A stretch of DNA of 64,000 bases, from NCBI RefSeq assembly GCF_022751215.1, contig NZ_JAICDG010000004.1, forward strand, positions 186,001-250,000, written 5' to 3'. The notes below the pieces were generated by a model. That model was not told the origin of the DNA, searched no databases, and was given only the letters and a program-made list of their open reading frames with translations. The position numbers and the translations under genes are program-made. Below are positions 17,114-24,478 of the stretch, in pieces (the first letter of the stretch is position 1; each line of letters starts with the position of its first letter). The DNA comes from Actinomadura terrae. GTDB lineage: Bacteria; Actinomycetota; Actinomycetes; Streptosporangiales; Streptosporangiaceae.

Positions 17114-17775
17114 TGCGACGCTCCGCGATCTTCACCACGGTCGCCACGGCCCTCGTGACGCTGCTCGCCCCGGTCGGCGCGGCTGAAGCCGGGGCGGCGC
17201 GGGCCTGCGACCCCCACCTGACCGGCCTTTCCCTCCCCTCTCCCGACCTCTTCACCGCGGACGCGGTCACCGGCACCGTCCAGGCGAGCTGCGCACCGTC
17301 CGAGGACATCGCCGTGGGCCTCGCCACCGGCGACCGGCGCGTGACGGTCCCGCCCATCGCGACCGTCCCGGCCGGGAAGACCACCGCCACCTTCCCGCTC
17401 AACGTCCGGGAAGCGCGGTTCGACCAGTTCAAGACCAAGGTGGCCGCGCGCTACGGCGCCGATCTCCTCGCCCAGCCCGTGACGGTCAGCCCCGGCCTCA
17501 AGTACTTCTCGCTCGATTCCGAGACGAACGACACCTACGTGTTCGGGGAGGTCCTTCTCTGGGGGACTTCCCCCGCGGGCGGAACCGTCGTGCACTTCAC
17601 GACCAGCAGCCCCCTACTCAAAGTGCCCGCCACCATGACCCTCAGCCCAGGCGGGCTAGGAGAGACGTTCCACCTCCGGGCCGAGGCGGTGACCTCACCA
17701 CAAAAGATCCGTGTCACCGCCACGGTCGGAACCCGCACGCTGACCGCTGACGTCACCCTTCTCCCGTCCACCTGA
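17113..17775 (+). CDS. Secreted Ig-like protein, function unknown
   Basis: A 220-residue protein with a signal peptide (MRRSAIFTTVATALVTLLAP, cleavage near GAAEAGA). The mature part has two predicted beta-sandwich units, the first containing VTVPPIATVPAGKTTATFPL and the second SSPLLKVPATMTLSPGGLGE; one disulfide is possible between CDPHLTG and ASCAPSE. The ATG overlaps the previous stop (TGATG), so it is the second gene of a secreted operon and ends at a strong terminator. I do not recognise a catalytic domain; a cell-surface or binding role is a guess. Confidence 0.75.
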   Translation: MRRSAIFTTVATALVTLLAPVGAAEAGAARACDPHLTGLSLPSPDLFTADAVTGTVQASCAPSEDIAVGLATGDRRVTVPPIATVPAGKTTATFPLNVREARFDQFKTKVAARYGADLLAQPVTVSPGLKYFSLDSETNDTYVFGEVLLWGTSPAGGTVVHFTTSSPLLKVPATMTLSPGGLGETFHLRAEAVTSPQKIRVTATVGTRTLTADVTLLPST

Positions 17776-17784
17776 CCGCGCGAA

Positions 17785-17819
17785 AAACGCCCCGGAGCCA
17801 CCCCGGCCCCGGGGCGTTT
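17785..17819 (+). terminator. Rho-independent terminator
   Basis: 11-bp perfect stem (AAACGCCCCGG with CCGGGGCGTTT) around a 13-base loop, followed by TTTC. It ends the secreted-protein operon and may also serve the convergent gene. Confidence 0.85.
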
Positions 17820-17821
17820 CG

Positions 17822-18349
17822 TCACCCCTCTCGAACACGTCGCACCACAAGCGCGGCATGAGAAAGCGGCGACGAGAGGTCGCCCACATCCCCGTTCACC
17901 GTGTAGTCGAGCAGAACCACAGTGCCCCGCTCGCCGAGTTCCCGAAGCTCAGCGACGAGCTCGGGAACGCGGTGATCGAGCATCCACCGATAGGTCGGCA
18001 GATAGACCAGTCGCCGAGCCTCCTCGTAACCGAGCAGCCGCCCGTCAAGCCGATGCCCCAGCGGCGCCCCGAGCCGCCGCACCGTCCGTTTGATGCCCTT
18101 CATCGTCACGACGTCCAGCTTCGTGTAATCCTCCTCCTCCGCAGCGAACACCTTCAACGCCTGCCAAACCCCCTCGACAGACTGCGAGGTCCGCTCCGGA
18201 TGCCCAGGCACCGGAATCCCGCCATGCGGATAGAACGGACTGAGCCGAACCCACGGCTCCTCTCCCCGAGAGGTCACATCAAGGATCAACGCATCAGGAA
18301 AGTCCCTGCGCAACGTGGTACGCCGACGGCTCGCAACATGAAGCGGCAT
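17822..18349 (-). CDS. DUF6939-like hypothetical protein
   Basis: A 175-residue cytoplasmic protein with the conserved N-terminal block LRRDFPDALILDVTSRGEEP followed by WVRLSPFYPHGGIPVPG, which I recall from a family named DUF6939 (name from memory). The middle contains SVEGVWQALKVFAAEEED and the end VVLLDYTVNGDVGDLSSPLS. This last block suggests an enzyme-like fold, but no function is known. The ATG at 18349 is chosen because conserved sequence begins there; in-frame upstream starts at 18391 and 18400 are possible. It is convergent with the secreted operon and shares its terminator region. Confidence 0.7.
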   Translation of the reverse strand: MPLHVASRRRTTLRRDFPDALILDVTSRGEEPWVRLSPFYPHGGIPVPGHPERTSQSVEGVWQALKVFAAEEEDYTKLDVVTMKGIKRTVRRLGAPLGHRLDGRLLGYEEARRLVYLPTYRWMLDHRVPELVAELRELGERGTVVLLDYTVNGDVGDLSSPLSHAALVVRRVREG

Positions 18350-18454
18350 GCCCCAACCAGACCACCCACGTCCGACAGTTCGCCTCAACATCGGCCGCAT
18401 CCGCGAACGCCCTGCGCAGCCCTCTCGCGCGGCTAGTCACATCAGACGGCAAGA

Positions 18455-18482
18455 AGCCCCTCGACCGAGGTCGAGGGGCTTG
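18455..18482 (-). terminator. Terminator downstream of DUF397 gene
   Basis: 12-bp perfect stem AAGCCCCTCGAC / GTCGAGGGGCTT with tetraloop CGAG, followed on the minus strand by TTCTTG. Confidence 0.85.
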
Positions 18483-18524
18483 CTTGTGGCGGCTAGTTGT
18501 ACTGACCTGAGAGGTCCAGTTCAG

Positions 18525-18713
18525 CTAGAGGTCTAGCTCGCCAGCCTTGATCTGGCGGACCAGAGCTACTAGCTCAGTCTGGCTGAGAGTTAGACGAGGA
18601 CCCATTGGGTCTTTGGAATCCCTGATCTCCACGGAGGTCGTGAGATCGGCGAGCTCTACGCAGTCGAATTCTCCAGTATGAGATGATTTGCGCCAATTGG
18701 GAAGTAGATTCAT
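18525..18713 (-). CDS. DUF397 domain-containing small protein
   Basis: A 62-residue protein with the DUF397 hallmarks WRKSSHTGEFDCVELAD and VEIRDSKDPMGPRLTLS. Such small acidic proteins pair with XRE-DUF5753 regulators in actinomycetes (the WhiJ-type systems of Streptomyces), where they are thought to modulate the DNA-binding partner. GGAG lies 7 bases before the ATG. Here it is divergent from a run of six genes that includes an XRE-DUF5753 regulator. The base composition is less GC-rich than flanking DNA, which may indicate acquisition. Confidence 0.9.
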   Translation of the reverse strand: MNLLPNWRKSSHTGEFDCVELADLTTSVEIRDSKDPMGPRLTLSQTELVALVRQIKAGELDL

Positions 18714-18814
18714 GACAGGCTCCGTAAGTACTTCCTGTCCGAGGTTGCCTCCACCCACCGTTACATAAACCTCTCTTGACTGCGGCTCCTGAGGCAGGTG
18801 AAGCTTCACACCGA

Positions 18815-18834
18815 CTGCTGCATTCTCCTGCATC
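18815..18834 (+). promoter_or_regulatory. 10-bp tandem repeat, candidate operator A
   Basis: Two adjacent decamers, CTGCTGCATT and CTCCTGCATC, place TGCAT once per helical turn. They end 21 bases before the start codon at 18856. A matching array is at 20533-20552. Confidence 0.5.
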
Positions 18835-18855
18835 AGCCCTACCTTGGAGGCGATC

Positions 18856-19107
18856 ATGAGCCTAGAATTCATCGGGAAAGATCCGCACAGCAGCCACGGG
18901 GAGTCGCCCACGGTCTGGGTCGCGCGGAGCGCCCATGAACTTGTGCTACAGGGATGGACGCTGGACGCCGAGATGCGCTCCATGTGCCTGGAGTCCGGCA
19001 GCATCCCAAGCCACGAAGAAGTGATCCGCGTTCCGGCGAGGATGGCCCCGTTGCTGCGAAGGGCTTTGGAGGTACTGGAAGGTGGGCAGCGCGCCGCAGA
19101 TGGATGA
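18856..19107 (+). CDS. Small acidic protein of WhiJ-type regulatory clusters
   Basis: An 83-residue protein (MSLEFIGKDPHSSHGESPTV, WVARSAHELVLQGWTLDAEM, then IPSHEEVIRVPARMAPLLRR). The pattern is a family widespread in actinomycetes just before DUF6879 and XRE-DUF5753 genes; its biochemical role is not known. TTGGAGG lies 6-7 bases before this ATG, which is why it is preferred over an ATG four codons upstream. Its last codons overlap the start of the DUF6879 gene by 8 bases, so both are likely made from one transcript. Confidence 0.8.
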   Translation: MSLEFIGKDPHSSHGESPTVWVARSAHELVLQGWTLDAEMRSMCLESGSIPSHEEVIRVPARMAPLLRRALEVLEGGQRAADG

Positions 19108-19642
19108 AATCCCGCAGAGGCTCTCATTCGACGAATGGGTGTCGCTGTTCGGCTCCGGGACGCGGAGCCTTGCCCACTTGGAGATGCGCGACAGCTACCT
19201 GGTGGACTACGAGGACGAGCGCTACAAACGCTGGGTCGCTGGAGGCCGCACTGGGCCCCTCCCCCGAGAGGATCACCCCTGGTGGCGGCTGACGACTGAA
19301 ACCACGGCCCGTGGTGTCTCGATGCGCCGAGCCCGGGTCGTCTCCGAACCCGTCAGCGAGTACATCGCCTTCGAGTACGCGGGTACGTGGCAGAACTTGG
19401 AGTCCGGCGAGCAGGTCCGCTGGCTCCCCCGGTCGCGCGCGTCGGCCATCGCCTTTCCCGGCAACGACTTCTGGCTCGTCGACGGGGAGCGCGTCCTCTT
19501 CCTGCTGTTCGACGGCACCGGCCGTCCCATCGGACGGCAGCTCTGCACCGATGACGCCGTGGTCACGCTCTGCTCAACCGCGTTCGAGCAGGTCTGGGGA
19601 CTTGGAACCGATCACGCCGATTATCAGCTACCAGTCCGCTAG
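19100..19642 (+). CDS. DUF6879 family protein
   Basis: A 180-residue protein of the DUF6879 type: LSFDEWVSLFGSGTRSLAHL, EMRDSYLVDYEDERY, TTARGVSMRRARVVSEPVSE, YIAFEYAGTWQNLESGEQVR and the late NDFWLVDGERVLFLLFDGTG. Members usually sit beside XRE-DUF5753 regulators, as here, and may be effectors or sensors in those circuits; no activity is established. ATG at 19100 overlaps the preceding gene; a GTG at 19082 in frame would add six residues. No membrane segment or signal peptide is present. Confidence 0.82.
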   Translation: MDEIPQRLSFDEWVSLFGSGTRSLAHLEMRDSYLVDYEDERYKRWVAGGRTGPLPREDHPWWRLTTETTARGVSMRRARVVSEPVSEYIAFEYAGTWQNLESGEQVRWLPRSRASAIAFPGNDFWLVDGERVLFLLFDGTGRPIGRQLCTDDAVVTLCSTAFEQVWGLGTDHADYQLPVR

Positions 19643-19663
19643 CGGCCAGCACGAATCCGAGCC

Positions 19664-20527
19664 GTGCGCAAGTCTCCGTCCTCCTCAGTCCAGGCCGCCA
19701 AGCAAGTGCTGGCGAATCGCCTTCGTGAGATCAGAGAGGAAGCAGGTCACACCGCCAAGTCGCTTGGCGAAGCGGTGAGGTGGCATCCCACCAAGGTCTC
19801 CAAGTTGGAGCACACCGTCACCTCGCCCTCGGCGGACGACATCCGTGTCTGGTGCGAAGCTTGTGGTGCGTCCGACCAGGTCGAAGACCTGATCGCCTCA
19901 GCGCGGAACGTCGAGTCGGCGTACGTGGAATGGCGGCGGATGGAACGCACCGGTCTGCGGCGCGTTCAGGAGGCCGCAGTGCCGCTCTATGAGCGGACCG
20001 AGTTGTTCCGGATCTACGAGCCCGCCTTGATGCCAGGTCTGCTCCAGACGCCCGAGTACGCGCGTGCCTTGATGCGCACCATTATCGACTTCAGCCGCAT
20101 ACCGGACGACCTTGACGGGGCGGTGGCGGCTCGCATCGCCCGCCAGCGCGTCCTTCGCGAGGGAAACCATCGGTTCGCCGTCGTCCTTGAGGAATCGGTC
20201 CTGCGGACCGCCTTCGGTGACAGCGAGATCATGGCCGGGCAGCTCGGGCATCTCCTGAGCGTGATGTCCATGACGAATATGTCACTTGGAATCATTCCAG
20301 CATGCAGCTTCCGCGAAGCCATGTGGCCGGTCAATGGATTCTGGCTGTTCGACTCCGAAAGGTTGACGACCGAACTACCGTCCGCACAGGTGACCGTCAC
20401 ACAACCTCGCGAACTGGAGGTCTATATCCGGACCTTCGACATGCTCCGCAGCATGGCGGTCTTCGGCGAACCCGCCCGAGCACTGGTGCTCAACGCCCTA
20501 CAGATCTTTACCTGCCGGGGCGAGTAG
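19664..20527 (+). CDS. XRE-family regulator with DUF5753 domain (WhiJ-like)
   Basis: A 287-residue regulator. Residues 15-70 form an XRE helix-turn-helix (VLANRLREIREEAGHTAKSL, GEAVRWHPTKVSKLEH), and residues 105-280 are DUF5753 (IYEPALMPGLLQTPEYARAL, ARIARQRVLREGNHRFAVVL, EESVLRTAFGDSEIMAGQLG and the late FTCRGE). This architecture is that of WhiJ and its many Streptomyces paralogues, which repress development or antibiotic genes and work with DUF397 partners. The GTG start lies 21 bases after the DUF6879 stop. It may bind the tandem TGCAT sites at 18815 and 20533 (inference). Confidence 0.92.
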   Translation: MRKSPSSSVQAAKQVLANRLREIREEAGHTAKSLGEAVRWHPTKVSKLEHTVTSPSADDIRVWCEACGASDQVEDLIASARNVESAYVEWRRMERTGLRRVQEAAVPLYERTELFRIYEPALMPGLLQTPEYARALMRTIIDFSRIPDDLDGAVAARIARQRVLREGNHRFAVVLEESVLRTAFGDSEIMAGQLGHLLSVMSMTNMSLGIIPACSFREAMWPVNGFWLFDSERLTTELPSAQVTVTQPRELEVYIRTFDMLRSMAVFGEPARALVLNALQIFTCRGE

Positions 20528-20532
20528 CCGCG

Positions 20533-20552
20533 CTGCTGCATTCTGCTGCATT
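20533..20552 (+). promoter_or_regulatory. 10-bp tandem repeat, candidate operator B
   Basis: Two identical decamers CTGCTGCATT, followed by CTCCTG. Sixteen bases (20543-20558) are identical to 18815-18830. It lies between the XRE gene and the next small gene. Confidence 0.5.
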
Positions 20553-20630
20553 CTCCTGGACCCCAGGTCAAGCACTCGGTCATTGTCTGGTGACACAGAG
20601 TCGCCGACATGAGATCGGGAGGCAGTGGCC

Positions 20631-20906
20631 GTGTCCCTCAACAACCGCCGCATCAGCGACATTCCGCGCATTGAAGCGACTGATCCGCTTCCGGGTGCAG
20701 GGGAGCGGGTGGGGCGCTGGGCGGAGCCCTATCAGCAGGCCGAGACAGAACTGTGGACGGTGCACCTTCGGCTCCCCGAATTGCTGGGCAAAGATGCCCG
20801 CCTGGTGGACACGCTCACGGCTACTAACAGGGAAACTCTCGCTGCGCTTATGGAGCAGCAGGACGCCCTGGCCGCCAACGCCGGGTCGCGGGTGAGTCAG
20901 GCATGA
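20631..20906 (+). CDS. Small hypothetical protein upstream of RsbW-like ATPase
   Basis: A 91-residue protein, mainly predicted helix (ELWTVHLRLPELLGKDARLV, DTLTATNRETLAALMEQQDA). The GTG at 20631 is chosen since GGGAGG lies 8 bases upstream; the GTG two codons earlier is too near that site. Its TGA overlaps the ATPase gene start as ATGA, indicating coupling, so it may be an accessory of the ATPase. I do not recognise the family. Confidence 0.65.
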   Translation: MSLNNRRISDIPRIEATDPLPGAGERVGRWAEPYQQAETELWTVHLRLPELLGKDARLVDTLTATNRETLAALMEQQDALAANAGSRVSQA

Positions 20907-21856
20907 CCTCGCGGGTCGATGAGCGGGCCTCGGTCATGGTGGCGGTGCGGCACAAGTTGGCCGCCACGCCGAGTGTGCTGCCTGACGTGCGGTGTCTGGT
21001 TCGGGCGGCGGCCTGCGCCTACAACATCGGGACCGAGACCACCGAGGACGCCGTGCTGGTGGCCGTGGAGTTGGTCAGCAACGCCATCCGGGCGACCAGG
21101 CGACCGATCACCTTGCGGATGTTCGTCTCCAAGGACGGCTTCCACATCGAGGTCCACGACTTCGCCCATAACAAGCCCCGCAAGGGCGAACCCGATCTCA
21201 CGATGCCCACCGAACCGGTCCCGGACGATGCGCCTGACCCGCATGGGTGGGGCATGACCATCGTGCAGGCCCTTTCCCGGCGCCACGGCGTCCGCAAGGA
21301 GCGCAGCGGCAAAACGGTATGGGCCGTGCTGCGCATCACCTCCGTCCGGCGCCCCAACCTCCCTGAACTCCTCCGGGCACGCGACGAGGCCGCCAGCGTG
21401 CCCGGAGGTCCACCCCCCACAACAGGAGACCCCCAATGCCGAAGAGAACAGCAGAGTTCGAAGCGCTCCTCACACCGGGCGAAGTCGCCAACATGTTCCG
21501 TGTCGACGCCAAGACCGTCACACGATGGGCACAACAAGGGAAGATCCCCTTCGTCTGGACGCTCGGCGGACACCGCCGCTACCCCGAGAAGAAGGTCCAT
21601 GCACTTCTCGCTCGGGGCACCAGTCAGCGGAAGGTGTAACCAGGCCGAGGCGCGCGTGGGGCGGCGGGGGCGGTTCCGGACGCCATTCCTGGACGGCGAC
21701 CACACCGGCTTCGAGCACGTCCAAGTCAGTGTTCGCGGCCGAGGAGCATGTGCGGGTGGCCCGGTCGAGCCGGTCGCCGAGGTTCACGTCGAGCTCGTTG
21801 ATGAACTCCTGGAGGCGCGTGATGGCCTCCTCGCCGCTCCCGGTCTCGCCCCTTGA
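20903..21856 (+). CDS. RsbW/AbaA-like ATP-binding protein with long extra C-terminal reading frame
   Basis: The first ~150 residues are a GHKL ATPase of the anti-sigma/serine kinase type: AVELVSNAIRATRR (N box), DFAHNKPRKGEPD (G1-like) and DPHGWGMTIVQALSRRHGV (G2). Streptomyces homologues of this kind are found with WhiJ/AbaA regulatory genes. The domain ends near 21360-21420, but the frame stays open to 21856, giving 317 residues whose last 150 are low-complexity (PSHDGHNKGRSPSSGRSADT) and contain a BldC-like gene in another frame. The real protein may have lost its stop, or the tail may be spurious coding potential. Start ATG overlaps the previous stop. Confidence 0.7.
   Translation: MTSRVDERASVMVAVRHKLAATPSVLPDVRCLVRAAACAYNIGTETTEDAVLVAVELVSNAIRATRRPITLRMFVSKDGFHIEVHDFAHNKPRKGEPDLTMPTEPVPDDAPDPHGWGMTIVQALSRRHGVRKERSGKTVWAVLRITSVRRPNLPELLRARDEAASVPGGPPPTTGDPQCRREQQSSKRSSHRAKSPTCSVSTPRPSHDGHNKGRSPSSGRSADTAATPRRRSMHFSLGAPVSGRCNQAEARVGRRGRFRTPFLDGDHTGFEHVQVSVRGRGACAGGPVEPVAEVHVELVDELLEARDGLLAAPGLAP
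21436..21639 (+). CDS. BldC-like MerR/excisionase-type DNA-binding protein
   Basis: A 67-residue protein consisting of a single MerR-like helix-turn-helix: LLTPGEVANMFRVDAKTVTR, WAQQGKIPFVWTLGGHRRYP, ending KKVHALLARG. This is the BldC fold and length; BldC binds DNA as head-to-tail oligomers on direct repeats and controls development in Streptomyces. AGGAG lies 8 bases before the ATG. The gene lies wholly inside the extended reading frame of the upstream ATPase, in a different frame, and is much the more convincing coding sequence of the two in this stretch. Confidence 0.85.
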   Translation: MPKRTAEFEALLTPGEVANMFRVDAKTVTRWAQQGKIPFVWTLGGHRRYPEKKVHALLARGTSQRKV

Positions 21857-22077
21857 ATTCGAACTCGACGAAGTGCCCTGGGTGCGCTGGCCGACAGCGC
21901 GGGTGCGGCTGGCGCAGCGTCAGTGGACGCGTTTATGCGACCGGGTACGGCAGGTGGGCAGTGGGTGCGAGCGGGAGGGCATGGCGCGGGGTCCCGCTGC
22001 GAGGTCTCCGGTGCGGCGGGTGGGTCAGTGGGTGCGCGCGGGCGGATGTGTTGGCCGCTTCGGGGGTGCCTTGCACG

Positions 22078-22818
22078 TCAGGGGGTGGTTTGTGGGGGGA
22101 GGTTGTTGATGATTTGGGTGAGGGTGAAGTCGAAGCGGTCGTGGCCGGTGCCGGAGGTCAGTTCGGACGCGTAGCGCCGGGTGTAGGGGAAGCGGTCGTC
22201 GGGCAGGGCGGTGAACCGGCCGACGAGTTCTTCGCGGCTGAGAACCCAGGTGTCTTCGTCGCGGCGTTGCCGTAGCTGGACGAGTGAGCGTTCCAGGGCG
22301 TAGCCGCTGACGTAGAGGGTGAGCGCGTCCCGAGTCCAGGCGGCGGTCTGGGGGTCGATGCCTCCGGCGAGCAGGATCGCCAGGATTCCCTCGCCGACCC
22401 GGAGCGTTTCGAGGTGGGTCGGGACCATTGCCAGCGCGGCGCGCGAAACGCCGGGGTACTTCAGGTACTGGTCGCGGATCTGGCCGTAGACATCGAGGAT
22501 CTGCTCCCGCCACCTGGCCGGGTTCGGTTCGGGGAGTTCGATTTCGGTGCAGAGCCGGGCGATGAGCAGGTCGTCGAGGTCGTCCTTGTTGAGGATGTGC
22601 GCGTACAGCGAGGACGGCCCCGTGCCGAGCACGGCCGCGACCCGGCGGATCGTCAAAGCGTCGTAGCCCTCGGCCGCGATGACCTGGAGCGCGGCGTCGG
22701 TGATCCGGTCGGGTGTGATGGGCCTCTTGCGCCGGGTCGGCGGCGCGGAGTCGGGCTGCGGCGGCGCGTGGCGGGCGGCGCGTTCGGCCGCGCGGCGCCG
22801 GTGGGGATCGGCGGGCAT
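22078..22818 (-). CDS. TetR/AcrR-family repressor with TetR_C-type ligand domain
   Basis: A 246-residue repressor. Helix-turn-helix: ITDAALQVIAAEGYDALTIR, RVAAVLGTGPSSLYAHILNK (about 38-78). The C-terminal half (LETLRVGEGILAILLAGGID, ALTLYVSGYALERSLVQL) fits the drug-sensing TetR_C class. The ATG at 22818 is preferred: a minus-strand TATAGT (22826-22831) places transcription start at or next to it, suggesting a leaderless mRNA; the in-frame GTG at 22827 would lie inside that -10 box. It is divergent from an MFS pump, with three operator palindromes between. Confidence 0.9.
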   Translation of the reverse strand: MPADPHRRRAAERAARHAPPQPDSAPPTRRKRPITPDRITDAALQVIAAEGYDALTIRRVAAVLGTGPSSLYAHILNKDDLDDLLIARLCTEIELPEPNPARWREQILDVYGQIRDQYLKYPGVSRAALAMVPTHLETLRVGEGILAILLAGGIDPQTAAWTRDALTLYVSGYALERSLVQLRQRRDEDTWVLSREELVGRFTALPDDRFPYTRRYASELTSGTGHDRFDFTLTQIINNLPPQTTP

Positions 22819-22833
22819 GCGTCCCACTATAGC

Positions 22834-22863
22834 TTGACACGAACTTAGTTCGTCGCGTAGGAA
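22834..22863 (+). promoter_or_regulatory. Candidate promoter of the MFS gene
   Basis: A consensus -35 TTGACA (22834-22839) and a weak -10 TAGGAA (22858-22863) with 18-base spacing predict a start of transcription near the GTG at 22872, hence a leaderless message. Two operator copies overlap it. Confidence 0.45.
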
Positions 22864-22892
22864 CTTAGTTCGTGAGTAACGAACTTAGTTCG
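22839..22892. promoter_or_regulatory. Three phased TetR operators
   Basis: Palindrome GAACTTAGTTC occurs three times: within ACGAACTTAGTTCGT (22839-22853), at 22861-22871, and within CGAACTTAGTTCG (22880-22892). Their centres (22846, 22866, 22886) are exactly 20 bp apart, about two helical turns. Confidence 0.85.
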
Positions 22893-24311
22893 CCAGCGGT
22901 GGCCCGGGTGGCCCCGCTTCCGCTCGGCCGCGCCTGGTCGGTGCTGGTGGTCGTGGTCCTCGCCGAGGTCATGGACCTGATCGACACCAGCGTCGCCAAC
23001 CTCGCCGGTCCTTCAATCCGCGCCGACCTTGGCGGTGGGCCGATGACCCTGCAATGGGTGTTGTCCGCCTACACCGCGGCCTTCGCGCTCGGCCTGGTCA
23101 CCTCCGGCAGGCTCGGTGACCTGGTCGGCCGCCGCCGGCTGTTCCTGATCGGCATGGGCGGCTTCACGATCGCGTCGCTGGCCTGCGGGCTCGCGCCCGG
23201 CGCCGGCCTGCTGATCGTCGCCCGGCTGTGCCAGGGGCTGTTCGGGGCGGTGATGATCCCGCAGGGCATGGCGCTGGTGAAGATCGCTTTCCCGCCGGAG
23301 CACCTGCGCAGGGCGCTGACGCCGTTCGGCCCGATCATGGGGCTGGCCATGGTCGCCGGGCCGATGCTCGCGGGCTGGCTGCTGCACCTGGGCCTGTTCG
23401 GGTGGCGCTCGATCTTTCTGATCAACGTTCCGTTCGGCGTCCTCGCCGCCGCGCTCGGCTGGTACGTCCTGCCACGGCACAGTGGTGAGGACCGTGCTGC
23501 GCGCCTCGACCTCACCGGCGTGAGCCTGCTCACGGCCGGTTCGGCGCTGCTGATCATGCCGCTCATCCAGGGCCGCGACCTGGGCTGGCCCCCGTGGAGC
23601 CTCGCGATGATCGCCGCGTCGCTGGTGGCGTTCGGGTTGTTCGTCGGGTCCGAACGCCGCAGCGACCATCCGGTCATCGCCCCGTCGCTGTTCGGCAGGC
23701 GCGGGTTCGTCGTCGGGCTGTTGATCGTCGCCGGGTTCTACGCCTCACTGAGCGCGTTCGTGCTGGTGATCAACCTGCTGATGCAGTCGGGCCTGGGATG
23801 GACGCCGCTGCGCACCGGCCTCGCGCTCGTCCCCTGGGCGGTGGGCACCGCGGGCGCGACGCTCTTGTCGGGCGCGGTGCTCGCCGAGCGGCTCGGACGC
23901 GCCAACCTGCGTCTGGGGCTCTCCATCGCCGTCGTCGGCCTGCTGGGTCTGTTGTGGTCCACCGCGCATTGGGGCGAGGCCATCACCATGGGGAGGCTGG
24001 CACCGGCCCTATTCGTGACCGGTATCGGCTCCGGGCTGTTGTTCATTCCCCTGTTCGACTACATCCTCGGGGACGCCCGCGCAGAGGAGGTCGGCACCGG
24101 TGCCGGAATGCTCAACGCCGCCCAGCAATTCGCGAGTGCGATCGGGGTCGCCGCGCTCGGCAGTGTCTTCTTCGCGAGGGTGGGACGGCCGTCTGCCTTG
24201 TCCTATATCGCGGCCGCCGAGCTGGTGTTCGGTGTCTGCGCCGGACTCTTTGCTCTGGTGCTCTTGCTGGTCGGGCTCCTGCCTAAGCATTCTCAGCAGG
24301 CCACCCATTAG
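22872..24311 (+). CDS. MFS multidrug efflux transporter (DHA2-type)
   Basis: A 479-residue, about 14-helix transporter. LAEVMDLIDTSVANLAGPSI is the TM1 D1 motif, and SGRLGDLVGRRRLFLIG is motif A. The GTG at 22872 starts within the operator array, so the first codons (SNELSSPA) encode the third palindrome; translation would then be leaderless. A GTG about ten codons further in is an alternative. It is very likely repressed by the divergent TetR and exports a compound that binds that repressor. Substrate unknown. Confidence 0.88.
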   Translation: MSNELSSPAVARVAPLPLGRAWSVLVVVVLAEVMDLIDTSVANLAGPSIRADLGGGPMTLQWVLSAYTAAFALGLVTSGRLGDLVGRRRLFLIGMGGFTIASLACGLAPGAGLLIVARLCQGLFGAVMIPQGMALVKIAFPPEHLRRALTPFGPIMGLAMVAGPMLAGWLLHLGLFGWRSIFLINVPFGVLAAALGWYVLPRHSGEDRAARLDLTGVSLLTAGSALLIMPLIQGRDLGWPPWSLAMIAASLVAFGLFVGSERRSDHPVIAPSLFGRRGFVVGLLIVAGFYASLSAFVLVINLLMQSGLGWTPLRTGLALVPWAVGTAGATLLSGAVLAERLGRANLRLGLSIAVVGLLGLLWSTAHWGEAITMGRLAPALFVTGIGSGLLFIPLFDYILGDARAEEVGTGAGMLNAAQQFASAIGVAALGSVFFARVGRPSALSYIAAAELVFGVCAGLFALVLLLVGLLPKHSQQATH

Positions 24312-24478
24312 CGTTCACGAAACGACAGCCATGGGGCGGTTGCCGGGTTCGGCTCGGAGAGCGCGCGCTGGTGGGGTTAGCCCTACCTCGGGACGTCCTG
24401 CCAGCCCCATGGGCGGGTGGCGATGGGGCACCATAGCGTTTTGCCTGCCCATGGCTGGGCTAGCCGAACGGGGGATTC

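Noticed and set aside
18525..21856. Toxin-antitoxin or phage defence island
   Set aside because: The genes match regulatory families; no nuclease, toxin or integrase is present.
21953..22042. Short direct repeat (GGTGGG.CAGTGGGTGCG) near the TetR gene
   Set aside because: Two imperfect copies in G-rich DNA; not enough to call a repeat element.
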